A stretch of 64,000 bases of DNA from Anas platyrhynchos (Eukaryota > Chordata > Aves > Anseriformes > Anatidae). The notes beneath the pieces are model-generated. The model did no database searches and had not been told where the DNA came from. It saw only the letters and a program-made list of their open reading frames with translations. Positions 25,101 to 35,304 of the stretch are shown piece after piece. The stretch's first letter is position 1, and the number at the start of each line of letters is the position of its first letter. Position numbers and translations under genes: made by a program. The stretch is taken from assembly GCF_047663525.1 (NCBI RefSeq), contig NC_092621.1, positions 75,568,501 to 75,632,500 on the forward strand. Direction: 5' to 3'.

Positions 25101-28100
25101 CTCACCTACTAAAAGGTTTTTGAAGCTCACTTCACAGTGGAATTATTAAGTAAAGTGCCACATTTGAAGAGCTGTCTAAGAATTTTTGGAATGCTTAGTT
25201 TTGCTCTCCGGAGTGTCAGAAGCATATGTTTTGGTAACTCCTTGTACCTTTCTTTCATAGCATAAGACCTTTATGTCATTTAAAATGGGAAGCTGAACAA
25301 ATTATTAGAATTCCTTGCATGCTTGCAAAATACTAGCTCACAGTTCTCAGATCCTTGCCACTTTGGGTGGAATGTCCTCATGTCTAAGAACTGATAGCTT
25401 AGAGCTGTTGCTAGCAACATGTTTTAGATTCAGTGATTTCTCCAGCTTAAGACTTGCTAAAAGCAGACGGGACGCATGAGCTGGGTTATGCAGTGAATGG
25501 CATTTGTGTCCCTTTCAGCATATTTAGCTGATTTGGCAGAAATTAAGAAGAAAAAAAGAGGGGGGCAGCGACTAGTTTTGGATAAGTAAATACGGGCATA
25601 TTATTGTTTGTTTACCTCTTCTACTGGAGGGCATTCTGGGACTCAGAGTACACACAGGTCAGACTGGCTTCATAGAACTCCACTGATGTCATTTGATAGT
25701 TCTCAAATCTGATTAAAAACTTGTCAGGCTATAAATGCAAAAGGCTTGTATAGCTACTATAAATGTTTGCCAGCAAATACCACTCAGAATGATAGTTTCC
25801 ACCAAAATCAGAGTATAGCTTCTTCTGTATGCATGATGCTTTTAACACTAGAGTAACAGCATTAGTGCAAACTGTACCCTTTGTATTTCTAAACAAGTAC
25901 AGTTGAGAAGTGCTGCTTACTTTATTGCTGATAGACTGGAGCTGTTTTTGCAGTAATCCAACTAAGGTAGTAAATTGCAGACATTGTTTCCTTTTAATGA
26001 GATGAAATCCACTTTTAATGACCTAATTTAGCTTGCCTGCCTCAAGGATTTGTAGTTTTGTTATCTGTGGGAACAGTTGTTATGGCAGTATAGACTCTGA
26101 AGTAGAAGATAATGACGTGTTTAGGGGGGGGGGGGGGGGGGAAGAAAACAGCTTCTTCTAACAATGTGTATATCCAAAGAACTGAAAAGGTAGAAATACC
26201 ATGTATATGTATATATAGTTACAGTCCTGAATAGGACCAGTGTGTGTGCAGATTCTTCACGAGGCCTATGGAGACTTAGTTGGAGTTCATTGCTATAGTT
26301 CTGTATGCTTTATAATTTTATCATATGCCAAACTGCAAGGTAGTAGTAAACTCCTAACTTCTACCCGTGAAGAATTTTTATATAGTCTGTTCATCTTCTT
26401 CCTTTTTCAGGAAAAAAAAGGCAATTTCCTAAAAGTATCAAGCACAACAGGAGCCATAACAGATTTCTGCAAATATTCTTTGTGTTGCCCTTTGTCTTTG
26501 TGCAGTTCACAGTTTCCAAGTCTAAGCTTGCTAGTCACATTGATGTGAGTAGTGGACTTCAGGGGTTTCCTCTTTGGATGTCTTGGGCTCAGCATGCGTG
26601 TATTGGCAAGCTTCTTGTCCATGTGGACCATATGGCACAAGGAGAAGGAAGAGAATGGTGTTTGTGATTTTCCTTGCATTTGTAAATTGTTCCTGTATGT
26701 GCCTGGTGGCATACAGCACATTGGTTAAGACAATAGGGTATGGAACACAAGTCCTGTGAGGAGTGGCTGAGGGAAACGGGATTGTTTAGTCTGGAGAAGA
26801 GGAGGCTCAGGGGAGACCTCATTGCTCTCTGCAGCTGCCTGAAAGGAAGGTGTGGGGAGCTGGGGGTCTTCTCACAGGTAACCAGTGATAGGACCAGAGG
26901 GAATGGCCTCAAGTTGCACCAGGGGAGGTTCAGGTTGGAAATGAGGAGACATTTCTGCTCAGAAAGAGCAGTCAGGCACTGGGACGGGTTGCCCAGGGAG
27001 GTGGTGGAGTCACCGTCCCTGGGGGTGTTCAAGGAAAGATTGGACGTGGTGCTTGGGGACATGGTTTAGTGGGTGACATTGGTGGTAGGGGAACAGATGG
27101 ACCAGATGATCTTGGAGGGCTTTTCCAACCTTTATGATTGTATGAATACCATTTTCTTTGACCTAACTTGCTTCTATCTTGAGGTCATGACTAGTGTTGT
27201 AAGCCTTTTCAGTCGCTGTGTAGACCTGCAATGTTTGTCCTTCCAGATTTCTCGCATTGCTTACGCATGACTACAAGTTCAGTGTTGGGCCAGTTGAAAT
27301 CATTTGGGCCAAATGAGTCAATGCCTCCAGTTGCCTTTGTGTTATCATCAGTGCTTTGCATTTATACTTTTTTACAGGCAGCTTGTAAGGTTAAAGCTAG
27401 AGGCTTAGAAATTTTGTTCTGCAGACAAAGCTGATCACTGCTGTTTTTCTGTTGTGGTCAGTATCTAACTCTGAAGTCTCTCAGCTGTTTGGGAGAAACC
27501 TGGGTCTTTGTTGCTTCGCTAGTGAAGACTGGGAAACACCTAGTGAAAGGTGTGAATGGGAAGGAGGAGAGGGGGCTTGCTGTGGTCAGTCTGCTCAGAT
27601 TGAGAACTAGGGACCGAGCCTGTGTGCTCAGCACTTGTACAGATTGCCTTTCCTCTTCATGTGCCTCCAGCAAGCTCTTCCTCAGGCTGTCTCTGTATCT
27701 GGCATGGAGTGGGACAAGCAGAACTGCCAGCCACCTCGAACAGCAAAGAACAAATTAATCAGTCCTGTCTCCTTCCTAATACAGAACTGGGACTTCTCCC
27801 TGCAGCCATAACTGAGTTCCTTCAGGGTAACCACTAGACTGTTACTTCCCCTTTTCTCTGTGGCTTTTTCTCAGGGAGACTGAGCTGATTTAGCAGTCTA
27901 ACCCTCTCAACTACAGTTTCAATCTTGATTTATTTTCCTACAGGTACCCACAGATGTTGAGAAATGTCAAGACCGAGTAGAATGTTTTAATGCTGACCTG
28001 AAAGCAGATATGGAGAGATGGCAGAACAACAAGCGACAAGACTTTAGGCAGCTACTCATGGGGATGGCAGATAAAAACATCCAGTACTACGAGAAGGTAT

Positions 28101-29954
28101 GTGGTGCTGCTGTAGCACTGGCAGGAATAAAAGTGATTAATTTTCCTCTAAGGTGGTGATTATTCTTCAGAAAATGTTCATGCTGTCTTGCAGCAAAGAA
28201 CCTTGGACATCTTAAAGCAGTTCTTAAGTGCTGTGGAAGCTGCTCTTTGTCAGCAGCTTATATGGAGTTGTTGGTCACGCTCAAGAGATCTGCATGAGAT
28301 CAGCAGTCTCTTGCAAGGCAGTCGTGTAACAGTACTTTGTACTGGATGCTTGTCTGTCTTGGTTCTCAAATTGAACAAATTGTTGATCAGCAGTAGTTTG
28401 CTTCCTCGGTGGTGGTGGTGAAGGAAAAAGACTAAAATTGCACGTTCTAGTAATACTATAAAACTAGATAATCTCTCAATTCTGCCTTTCGTGAATCAAA
28501 CTGCATACATTAATGAGCTCCGTGGACCTGTATATAGGTAACACCTGCTATGGCTAGGCCTGGAAATACCTACCGAGTTATACCTTTGCCCTTTCTGAAT
28601 TTCAGTATTTGTGCTCTGATTAAATGTCAGATGATTTCCTTTTAAAGTGAAAGGAGTTGAAATGCTTATGCTGGCAGTCCAGTTTTCCTTCGTGCGAGAA
28701 GAACAATGTTACCAAATCCACATATCAATATATTAAACAAACAAAAAAACCTTACTAGGTGTATGCATGGTGACATGCCTCATGTTTTTGCCCACTGCAG
28801 TTTTTCCACATGTACTCTGCAAATTTCTTCCTGTCCTAGGTTACTTCTCCATGTAATGTACTAGTTTGCACTTCCTTTTCCCTTTCCAATCAATGTCTGT
28901 CCTGTCAACAATTCATAATGAACCATGCAAACTTCACTTCACCCAGCTTTCTTCCCTGTTTTGAGACTGCTGAGGTATTAAAGACTGCACTGAACATCTA
29001 GTAGTATCCCGTCAGTTTTGCTCTTGGCTGCAGCAAAGAAGCTTCTTGGTAGGAAAGTATCTAATCTCTATAGGGTACACAGCTAGAAACACTCCATTCA
29101 TTTTCAGTACTATCAACAAGATCTATCAAGGTGATGCTTGACAACAAGAGCTGGTGATGAATTTGACCTTTCCCAGTGTTTAATAAAATGTATTTCATGG
29201 TCTGCGCCCATTTTGACTCCTGGGCTCTTCACTGGTGGAAGACAGTAAAAAGATGCATTGCCGAGGACCTGGAATTAAGTATACACATCTGAGGAAATTA
29301 CTCCAAAGTCTGGAGAGCCCTTATACTAGCACAGAAACTAGGCTTTGCTTTAATTTTATTATACCAGGCAATAAACAGTTAGTCCCATGAAGTATAGTCA
29401 AGTCCCTGAGATGTACTGGGGTACACTGTGCCTCTGAATTACCTGCCTTAACTGCATAGATTTTGCAAATAACTTTGCTGGGCTGCTGCTATAATAGCTG
29501 CTATTGTGTCCAAAATAGCGCTCTCCCACAGTCAGACCACAAATGCGAACTTCTACAAGAAACAGATTGTCTGCCTAGCTGAAAGCTGTGTCCTTCGCTT
29601 CAGAAGAATCCAGCTGATATTTGAAAACTGTAGGTATTCTGATGCATTCTTAATAGCTTGGTCCAGCCAATGACTTTGAAAAGCTTTAATTTGCTTCTTT
29701 TGTTTGTAAATTGCAGCTGTTCTTTCTGAACACTTCTCTTGCTGTTTGAGCTTCTGCCTTTTTCCTCATGAAATAATCAATAAAGATTCTGCTAGCCTTT
29801 CTGAACTTGCACTCTGTTGGTATGGAAAGGGTGGGTCAAAAATTACAAGGACTGATATGCCATCTGCATTTTTAATCTTTGGTTCTTCCTTCAGTGCCTT
29901 ACGGCGTGGGAGTCAATTATACCACTATTGCAAGACAAGCCAGAGACCAAATGA
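2712..29954 (+). CDS. SNX30: SNX30, sorting nexin 30 (coding exons 2-9; exon 1 outside window)
   Basis: PX-BAR sorting nexin of the SNX4/SNX7/SNX30 group. The family binds PI3P on endosomes; SNX4 pairs with SNX7 or SNX30 in endosome recycling and ATG9A/autophagy traffic (established knowledge). Coding segments 2712-2900, 8945-9055, 13409-13567, 17036-17231, 17795-17994, 23911-23997, 27944-28096 and 29895-29954 join in frame to 384 residues plus TGA. Window residues 1-37 are a Ser-rich linker, about 38-153 the PX domain ([10 protein letters not shown] basic/aromatic motif, then PPLPEK and [12 protein letters not shown]), and about 165-380 the helical BAR region. The linker phrase [17 protein letters not shown] identifies SNX30 rather than SNX7. 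Against a mammalian length of about 437 (recalled), only some 50 N-terminal residues are missing. All introns are GT-AG. No frameshift or internal stop is seen. Confidence 0.96.
2901..8944 (+). other. SNX30: SNX30 intron 2
   Basis: About 6.0 kb with GT-AG borders. It contains a 21-base A run at 7214-7234. I see no conserved exon, RNA gene or clear transposon. The longest open frames (5417-5863 and 5781-6158 on -) carry no known motif. Confidence 0.75.
7214..7234. repeat. Poly(A) homopolymer, 21 bp
   Basis: Uninterrupted A run in SNX30 intron 2, followed by a CACCACACCACG stretch. It has no recognisable retroelement body upstream, so it may be a simple repeat rather than a SINE tail. Confidence 0.9.
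8945..9055 (+). CDS. SNX30: SNX30 exon 3: PX domain core
   Basis: 111 nt, 37 codons, phase 0/0. It encodes [13 protein letters not shown], then [20 protein letters not shown] and HLIP. The RRY motif is the phosphoinositide-contacting element of PX domains. The acceptor is TTTTCCAG and the donor GTAGGT. Confidence 0.96.
9785..9807. repeat. Poly(T) homopolymer, 23 bp
   Basis: Pure T run in SNX30 intron 3. It makes the Lys run of the spurious minus-strand ORF at 9590-9823. Confidence 0.9.
10882..10900. repeat. Poly(A) homopolymer, 19 bp
   Basis: Pure A run after an A/C-rich stretch (10841-10880) in SNX30 intron 3. Confidence 0.9.
13095..13126. repeat. (TG)16 microsatellite
   Basis: Sixteen uninterrupted TG units about 280 bp upstream of SNX30 exon 4. 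Pure tracts of this length are usually length-polymorphic. On the other strand it produces the Thr-His run of the spurious ORF at 13014-13196. Confidence 0.95.
13409..13567 (+). CDS. SNX30: SNX30 exon 4: C-terminal half of PX domain
   Basis: 159 nt, 53 codons, phase 0/0. It begins [15 protein letters not shown], completing the PPLP loop split across the intron, and continues [20 protein letters not shown] to FLTAK. The acceptor is TTTCTCTCAG and the donor GTAAGG. Confidence 0.97.
13568..17035 (+). other. SNX30: SNX30 intron 4
   Basis: About 3.5 kb. The central third (15602-16687) is a solo LTR in antisense orientation. The remainder is AT-rich with short A and T runs and no supported gene. 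Confidence 0.8.
15602..16687 (-). mobile_element. Solo LTR of an avian endogenous retrovirus, antisense in SNX30 intron 4
   Basis: A 1086-bp block that begins TG and ends CA. It is flanked by GTCAT (15597-15601) and GTCAC (16688-16692), a 5-bp target-site duplication with one mismatch. Orientation comes from the minus strand: a TATA-like ATGTTTAAG (16519-16511) precedes an AATAAA (15790-15785), which lies about 185 bp before the LTR end. The middle (about 15960-16380) is GC-rich with degenerate repeats around CCATGGGCTGCAG. The overall sequence resembles an LTR I remember from many bird genomes; I do not assign a Repbase name. No gag, pol or env remains, so this is a product of LTR-LTR recombination. 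Its large multi-frame ORFs are not genes. Confidence 0.85.
17036..17231 (+). CDS. SNX30: SNX30 exon 5: PX-BAR linker and start of BAR domain
   Basis: 196 nt: 65 codons plus the first G of a Glu codon completed in exon 6. It encodes [40 protein letters not shown] and [16 protein letters not shown]. The acceptor is AACTTTCCAG and the donor GTAAGG. The phase-1 join restores [10 protein letters not shown]. Confidence 0.96.
17232..17794 (+). other. SNX30: SNX30 intron 5
   Basis: 563 bp with GT-AG borders and a pyrimidine-rich 3' end (TTTGTCTCTTGCAG). It is the shortest intron of the gene here. Nothing else was recognised. Confidence 0.85.
17795..17994 (+). CDS. SNX30: SNX30 exon 6: BAR domain
   Basis: 200 nt: AA completing GAA, then 66 codons. 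It encodes [40 protein letters not shown] and [17 protein letters not shown]. Its ends match the human protein I recall. The donor is GTAAAG. Confidence 0.96.
17995..23910 (+). other. SNX30: SNX30 intron 6
   Basis: About 5.9 kb. It carries a minus-oriented CR1 fragment at about 21095-21722. Otherwise it is AT-rich, with no exon or RNA gene recognised. Confidence 0.8.
21095..21722 (-). mobile_element. CR1 LINE 3' fragment, antisense in SNX30 intron 6
   Basis: The plus strand reads as the reverse complement of the avian CR1 3' region. It begins near the CR1 3' end (AGGTTGGAAAAGGCC, ATCATCAAATCCAACC), continues through GGGATGGTGACTCCACTACT and CTGGGCAGCCTGTTCCAGTG, and reaches GGCCTTCTTGGCTACCTGGG about 600 bp in. 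The copy is 5'-truncated, as is usual for CR1. The reverse-transcriptase frame is incomplete. Boundaries are accurate to about 15 bp. Confidence 0.9.
23911..23997 (+). CDS. SNX30: SNX30 exon 7: BAR domain helix
   Basis: 87 nt, 29 codons, phase 0/0. It encodes [20 protein letters not shown] followed by ALKKEDRPK, a charged coiled-coil stretch. The acceptor is strong (CTTTTGTCCACAG). The donor GTTAGC departs from consensus. Skipping this exon would keep the reading frame. Confidence 0.96.
24105..24165 (+). other. SNX30: Candidate frame-shifting cassette exon in SNX30 intron 7
   Basis: A 61-nt block preceded by a pyrimidine tract and CAG (CTTCCTCTTTGCAG) and followed by GTATGA. Read in the phase left by exon 7, it is open for 20 codons ([20 protein letters not shown]). 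As 61 is not a multiple of three, joining it to exon 8 gives a stop within six codons of that exon, so it would act as a poison exon. I have no transcript evidence, and the human protein I recall has nothing here. Confidence 0.3.
26124..26141 (+). repeat. Poly(G) homopolymer, 18 bp
   Basis: Uninterrupted G18 on the SNX30 sense strand, followed by an A/G-rich stretch. Long G runs are rare in vertebrate DNA and are prone to sequencing and assembly error. Confidence 0.9.
26728..27157 (+). mobile_element. CR1 LINE 3' fragment, sense in SNX30 intron 7
   Basis: A sense-strand CR1 3' region. It carries GTTTAGTCTGGAGAAGAGGA, GGCTCAGGGGAGACCTCATT, GGTTGCCCAGGGAGGTGGTG and the terminal GATGATCTTGGAGGGCTTTT followed by ATGATTGTATGAAT, the degenerate 8-bp CR1 tail repeat. 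It is about 430 bp and 5'-truncated. It opposes the CR1 copy at 21095-21722. The two antisense ORFs share the shadow peptide phrase [10 protein letters not shown]. Confidence 0.92.
27944..28096 (+). CDS. SNX30: SNX30 exon 8: BAR domain
   Basis: 153 nt, 51 codons, phase 0/0. It encodes [40 protein letters not shown] and [11 protein letters not shown], among the most conserved stretches of the SNX7/SNX30 group. The acceptor is TATTTTCCTACAG and the donor GTATGT. Confidence 0.97.
28097..29894 (+). other. SNX30: SNX30 intron 8
   Basis: 1.8 kb with GT-AG borders, ending GGTTCTTCCTTCAG. No repeat or gene was recognised. Confidence 0.85.
29895..29954 (+). CDS. SNX30: SNX30 terminal coding exon 9
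   Basis: 60 nt: 19 codons plus TGA (29952-29954), encoding [19 protein letters not shown]. The mammalian C-terminus, as I recall it, has the same length and pattern. It follows the phase-0 join to exon 8 (NIQYYEK|CLTAWES). Confidence 0.96.
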   Translation, partial: CLTAWESIIPLLQDKPETK

Positions 29955-30272
29955 GAAGTACCTTCATGGACAGCCTAGCACTTCCGTGCTCAGTACCACT
30001 AGACATACTGGAACTGTGTGAAGGACTCTTCTTTGTCACATTAACTGAAAAGCCAGCTGTGCTGAAGCTGGAACAGACCCTCTGAAAACTATTCAAATTT
30101 TTCCTCATTTTCTGTTTAAACTGGGGTATGTTTCATCTTTCTGAGTTATCTTGAATGGTTCCTTCTCTATCCTATGGAGTGATATGGGGCTTATAGTGAA
30201 AGTGCATGGGGATCATAAAACTTACCTCTTTAGTCTGGAAGGAACTGATGAGTAGAACACTAAAAAGATGAA

Positions 30273-30278
30273 AATAAA
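30273..30278 (+). terminator. SNX30: Possible proximal SNX30 poly(A) signal
   Basis: AATAAA 319 bases after the stop codon, followed within 40-60 bases by a T/G-rich stretch (TTTCTGTTTTGTTTGC). Use of this site would give a short 3' UTR isoform. Confidence 0.45.
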
Positions 30279-30918
30279 ACTCTACTGCAAGGTGCCAAAT
30301 GACATCTTTATTACCTTTCTGTTTTGTTTGCTGAAAAGGTAATAGTTCCCATGATACAGTACCCCCTAACCAATCCTTATCTCTTTTTTTGGATGGAGAG
30401 GGAAAGAGTGGGATTGAATATTTTCTGGTTTGCTACCACCGACGTATGCTCCCGTTAAAGGGTTTCTGGAGACTTTTCTGTGTGGGAGTTGGGCTGGTCC
30501 TAGACAGAGCATACTGACACCACCTGCACATAGCCTGTGATACAAGCATGAACTGTGGTTTTTGTGAGTGTGGCATGCTGTTGGTTCATACTGAGTATCT
30601 TTGTTTACCTTGGTGATTATGAAGTAATGTCAGTTGGCTGAAGTGTACTTGTGACCGATGTGGGGATCAAAATCAGCCTGGGTGTGGGAGTGAATTGAAC
30701 AGCAGCCTTTCAGGGCTTACGGGAATGGTGGAAACAAATACGAGTTTTTGGTATGTATTTTCTAAAGGTAGCTCTGGAAGTTGCATGGTAGAATTCTCTT
30801 GAACCATGCTACCATTTCTTTTTTGTTTCATTTTTCCTGAACTACAGCCTCTGTGGGCTTGGTTACTTCAGGTGCCTGCTGTGGTAAAGAAGGTAGAACT
30901 GTTTTCTCTCCCTGTTGG

Positions 30919-30940
30919 TTTTTTTTTTTTTTTTTTTTTT
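30919..30940. repeat. Poly(T) homopolymer, 22 bp
   Basis: T run inside the presumed SNX30 3' UTR. It makes the Phe run of the spurious ORFs at 30806-31015 and 30853-31071. Confidence 0.9.
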
Positions 30941-32752
30941 CATTTTTCTTCAGTAGCAATCAAAAGCCAAAAAGTGTCAAATGCTTGCCTGCAGCAAGCA
31001 TCATTGTGTGTGTGAAACTTGCCTTAAACAGGTCCGTGGGGGTAGATAGGTATCCTATCAGGTACACATAGTGTCCAGAACTATCTCTACTGAACCACAT
31101 GGCAAGTCTTTTAAGACTTCTTTTGGTACAGATCTATTTTCCTAGTAGTTTTTATTGGCCCTTAGAAATGTAACTGCTTCTGCAAGTCCCTTCTCTTTTC
31201 TCTTGCAGTCCAGCCTCAAATAAATGCCTGCTTAGTGTTAATGGCCTTAGTAGAGGAATGCTTTCCTGATGGGTTTCAGAGTCATGGTTTAACAGCATGC
31301 AGATAAAACTCCTTTTATCCATCCAAAGTGAGGAAGCTAATACCAGGGTAGTGTTGGGATTTGGGGGAATAAATAACATGGAGTTCTTACTGCTAAACTT
31401 GAGTGATTGCTTGGTCTCTGGCAACGTTCTTGTGAAGAATCTGAAAGGTGACCGGGTATATGCAACTTCTGTGTTCTCCTGTGGCTACTTGTCAGGTACA
31501 CTAATCTGGATTGCACTTTGTCCCTTCATAAACACCAAGTCTGCCTGAAACTCCCCTGCTCAGCACGGTGGCTCTGCAGCAGCTGTCACGGTGAGTTGTT
31601 GGTGCAATGTGGTTGCTGTCGGGCTAATGAGGTAATACCCTCCAGGTGCAAAAGCCAGGTTTAAGACATTTAAGGGGTTTTTCCTTTTTGACTCAACTTC
31701 CATTGACAGTTCTCTGATAGTTAACCACACTGTGCTTTTTGATTTAAGTTCACAGCTCATTGATGTACACTTCTGTGGTGTAAAGAACTCTAAGTTGCTG
31801 TTAGGTTTGGAACAACTAACTACTCCTACTGTGCAAGGGGAATGCTTAAAGAGATCATCTTGAAGCCGTAAACTAGTGTCTTCCTCAATCTCTCCCTTCT
31901 AAAATAAGCACTTCTAAATGCATAACACTTTACAGTTTGACCTTCAGGGTTACAGTCAATTCCTGTCTTCCCTATTTCCCACATACAGATCATCATGCTT
32001 TTTTGAGCTGGTGCCTGTGTGGTAACTGAAGCTTTTCAGTTGACTCTGCAACATGACTGGGAGTCAAGCAATGCATAATTTGAACTTGTATTTAGACGTT
32101 CTTTCTTCCACCTCATCAAAAATGTGCAAGATGAGTGGAGAGAGTGTTGTTTTCCTGCAGGTGCATAGGTTTCGTCTGATATCTTACAACACTGACATCC
32201 CGTTCCCACTTAGTGTTGTGTCAAACTGAAATGTGGCTTGGTTCTGGGGAATGTAGGAGTGGACATCACAGCTGTTCACAAGAAGTGCAAGGGGCAGTGG
32301 GGAGTTCCAAGTGAAGTTTACATGAGTTACTGCTGGAGTGGTTCAAGATCAGCTTAGATTTTCTTTAACATGATGCCACTGATAGTGCATCGTGGTCTCT
32401 AAACTACTATGAGACCAAAGTATGTGTTGATTTCAGATAAATCCCTTTCTGATTGAGCTGTTGAAAGGCAAGCATGATTTACACTTCCTGGTTGCAATAT
32501 GTAGCTCTGTAGCACCTGCAAGCTAATTTGGAGGAAAGGCTGGAACATACACCTCAGGCTGTGGTCACAAACAGGATTTCTTATATTATCTGGGAAAGTT
32601 AAACTTCTCAGACATCTATGGAGGAAGTAAAACTTATGTTCAAAAGAGAAGTCCTCTGCAAGAATTGCTGTAGTGTAAGACGAGTGTATAGGGGTGGGTC
32701 TTTTAGCTCCTATGGGTCACTGAGGAGTCTCTATTAAAAAAAGAATTGTTGC

Positions 32753-32760
32753 TGTAAATA
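32753..32760 (+). promoter_or_regulatory. Pumilio-type element TGTAAATA
   Basis: A perfect UGUANAUA match on the SNX30 sense strand within the presumed 3' UTR. An 8-mer of this kind is also expected by chance at about this frequency, so function is only a possibility. Confidence 0.3.
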
Positions 32761-35117
32761 CTGGGTAACTGTGGGAGAGACTGGGGTTTGCGGCAGCCGT
32801 GCAGAAAGGGAGAACTGCAAAATAGCAGGAAACTCTTTAAAGGTGTAAAGAGTGCACTTAATTGGTGTTTGTGTGAGGTTAAGATCTGAGGTGTTGGTGA
32901 AACTCTGACATGTTATTGTGTAGTCCTTATGTGGTGGGTGTCTCTCTCTGAAGTACGCAAACCTTTATAGTGTGAAAAGCAAAAGATGTTGGGGAAGGGA
33001 AGCAGGAGTAGGGCAGGAGCTTTATCTTTTGGGTACTGTCTTGAGAGTTCAGTCACTTATGGTCACCTTCTGTGCATGCACTGAAATCATGATAAAAGTA
33101 GTTGCACCCTTTCAATGAACCTACTTAAGATGAGGGTCCTTCAACAGCTCTTAAATTAGCTTGGCTTCCCACAGCCAAACCAAGATCCTCGCAGAGGATG
33201 CGTAATTCACCGCTGTCCTGGTTACTCCTGCATAACTTTTAGTGTGTTTGTTTCTTCTCTCAACTGGCACCAGCACAACAAAGCAAGCACTGAGATCTTG
33301 TTTTTGTACTCAGTAAGGAGCTGTGCATTGTTCATACGTGTTTTTATCAGGTTTTGACTCTTGCAATAAACAAATGTTGAAACATCACGGCTTTTTCAGG
33401 TATCTGTTGAAAAATGAAACAGTGATGAGTGTTAGCCCTAAAGATACTAACTCTTCAGACGTGAGCTTTAACAAAGAATAAACTATGGATTCTTCAAAGT
33501 TGTCTGCTTGGATTTTTGTTGCACTGACAAAATGCTAAGGGTAGCACAGTGGGCTAAGCCAAAAAGAAACTTCCACAGAGTGGCAGAGATGCTCCTGCAG
33601 ATGTGCTGTGGGGTAGCCTTGTGGTGGTGGATCTGCACAGCCTCTTCGTGGTGCATGTTGCTTCAGGTCGCATCCTGCAGCTGCCAATTACAGAATTCCC
33701 TCAGAGCACAGCAGGAACTGCTCCTGTTGTAACAGGAGGCATGATTTTGTTAAAACCTAAGTAACTGTGCACGAGGTTGCAGACTGTTTGAAATCTAAGA
33801 CACTGGTGCTGATAACCACTAAGCAAATGGTGTAGACAGGAGTAGACTAAAGTAGCTCATTAGATGTTCAGTCTTCTTAAACTCCGATGGTAGAACAGTC
33901 TTTTCCTTAGTATGTTAGCCTTTTACTACAAAATAACCAGTAAGTAGGGAAAATGGGGTCACTTTCTGAGATAGAAGACTTGCTACCAAATTTATTTCGG
34001 TGAAGGAAAACTGGGGATAATAGTAATGAACTTGCCTTCTGGGACTGTGAAGGTTGCATTTTAAAGTTTCTGGGGGTACTGCTTAACCAATTATAAAGAA
34101 GGAAGTGGTGATGCTTAATTCCACACAGCACTTCAGAGCCTTGCTGGGGTCTCTGATTTGTGCCAGTACTCAGTAATGAACTGGGCTAGTTTTAAGGTTG
34201 TGTGGCTGAGGCACAGTACTTGTCCAGAAGGTAATGCACTTTCTGAAAATGCATAAATACATTGCCCTTATGCAAGTGGTATGCTAAAACTTTAAAGGTT
34301 ACTCACTGTCCTGGATTACTTTGAAGTCCTCGGTACTCTACACTTTGAAGCTAAATCCTTTCCTGAACTCTGCTGCTGGATTATATGTCCACCTCTTTGG
34401 ATCAGACAGCAGAGCTTGGGCCAGTGCCACTCTCCCACCACACAGGGGCACAGATTGCAGAGGACAGTCTTACAACAGAGAACAGCCAAAGGTTTTAGTC
34501 TTTAGCACATGAGAATAAAGGAGCACTGTCCTTGTTCTCCTTTCCTGTGTGATGTGTTGATCTGTCACTCCTCAAGGTTTGGAGACCGGCAATGCAGGTG
34601 AAAGCAGTCTGGCTTTGACCTGGTTCCCACCTCTCTCCTTGTTCAAGGAGTCAGTGCTGATGACTGAACTGGTGCTGACTTGTTGCCCCAACTGTGCTAC
34701 TTCTGACTTGTGCAAGCCCGTGCACTGGAACATGTTACTTTGCATCCTAAGGTCACCCTTGTACCACCAAAAAACAAACTGAAAGCTGTGAAAAGACGTG
34801 TCTCTGTGTGAGTTAGGTCATTAAACAGTGTAAAACTTGGAGCAAGGCTCTTGTTTCATGCACTCAACCAACTCTGACAGCTGTGCTCTTGTTCAGACTC
34901 ACAGGTTACGGAATGTTGTCTTGACTTACGGTGCTGGCATGTTTCTATACCCTTTCATATATCTCTGTATAGATATACTTTGTGCATTGTTTACTATGGA
35001 ACTAGTATTGATGGAGAAAAACACTTCGAGGTAAAACTGTTTGTAATTCTCTATTCGTGTGTACATTTTTTTAAAATGCACCATTTGTTTACCTCAATTA
35101 ATTTAATGGAATGGACC

Positions 35118-35123
35118 AATAAA
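35118..35123 (+). terminator. SNX30: Likely distal SNX30 poly(A) signal
   Basis: AATAAA in an AT-rich context, with a T-rich downstream element from about 35158. It is the last good signal before the convergent SLC46A2 3' end, placing cleavage near 35140. Confidence 0.6.
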
Positions 35124-35304
35124 TGTATTAAAAAATTACTCATTTACCTAGAATTTAGTGTTTCTTTTTTTCTTCTTTTTTTCTGCCTTTGCCACTGAAA
35201 TTATGCGTACACTTATTTTCTGTGAAGCTTATTATCTTATTTGAAGAAATATCCTTCCCTTAAAGGCTTGTTCCATTGCCAATATAAGCTTTAGGGGTGT
35301 GAAC

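Larger units (their letters stand above)
23998..27943 (+). other. SNX30: SNX30 intron 7
   Basis: About 3.9 kb. It holds a candidate 61-nt cryptic exon (24105-24165), an 18-base G run (26124-26141) and a plus-oriented CR1 fragment (26728-27157). Confidence 0.8.
29955..35140 (+). other. SNX30: SNX30 3' UTR (inferred extent)
   Basis: Non-coding sequence continuous with the last exon. AATAAA hexamers lie at 30273, 33365, 34514 and 35118. The last has the strongest context, with AT-rich sequence before it and a long T/TG-rich block after (35158-35190). A long 3' UTR fits what I recall of mammalian SNX30. It includes a T22 run (30919-30940) and a Pumilio-type TGTAAATA (32753-32760). The short ORFs within have no recognisable product. 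The extent needs RNA data. Confidence 0.6.

Noticed and set aside
26410..26548. Exon-like acceptor CTTCCTTTTTCAG with an open frame
   Set aside because: No matching donor in a useful phase and no similarity to SNX30; exon 7 joins exon 8 directly in frame.
26589..27062. 157-codon minus-strand ORF
   Set aside because: Antisense shadow of the plus-oriented CR1. The intron 6 CR1 gives a matching shadow peptide at 21187-21495.
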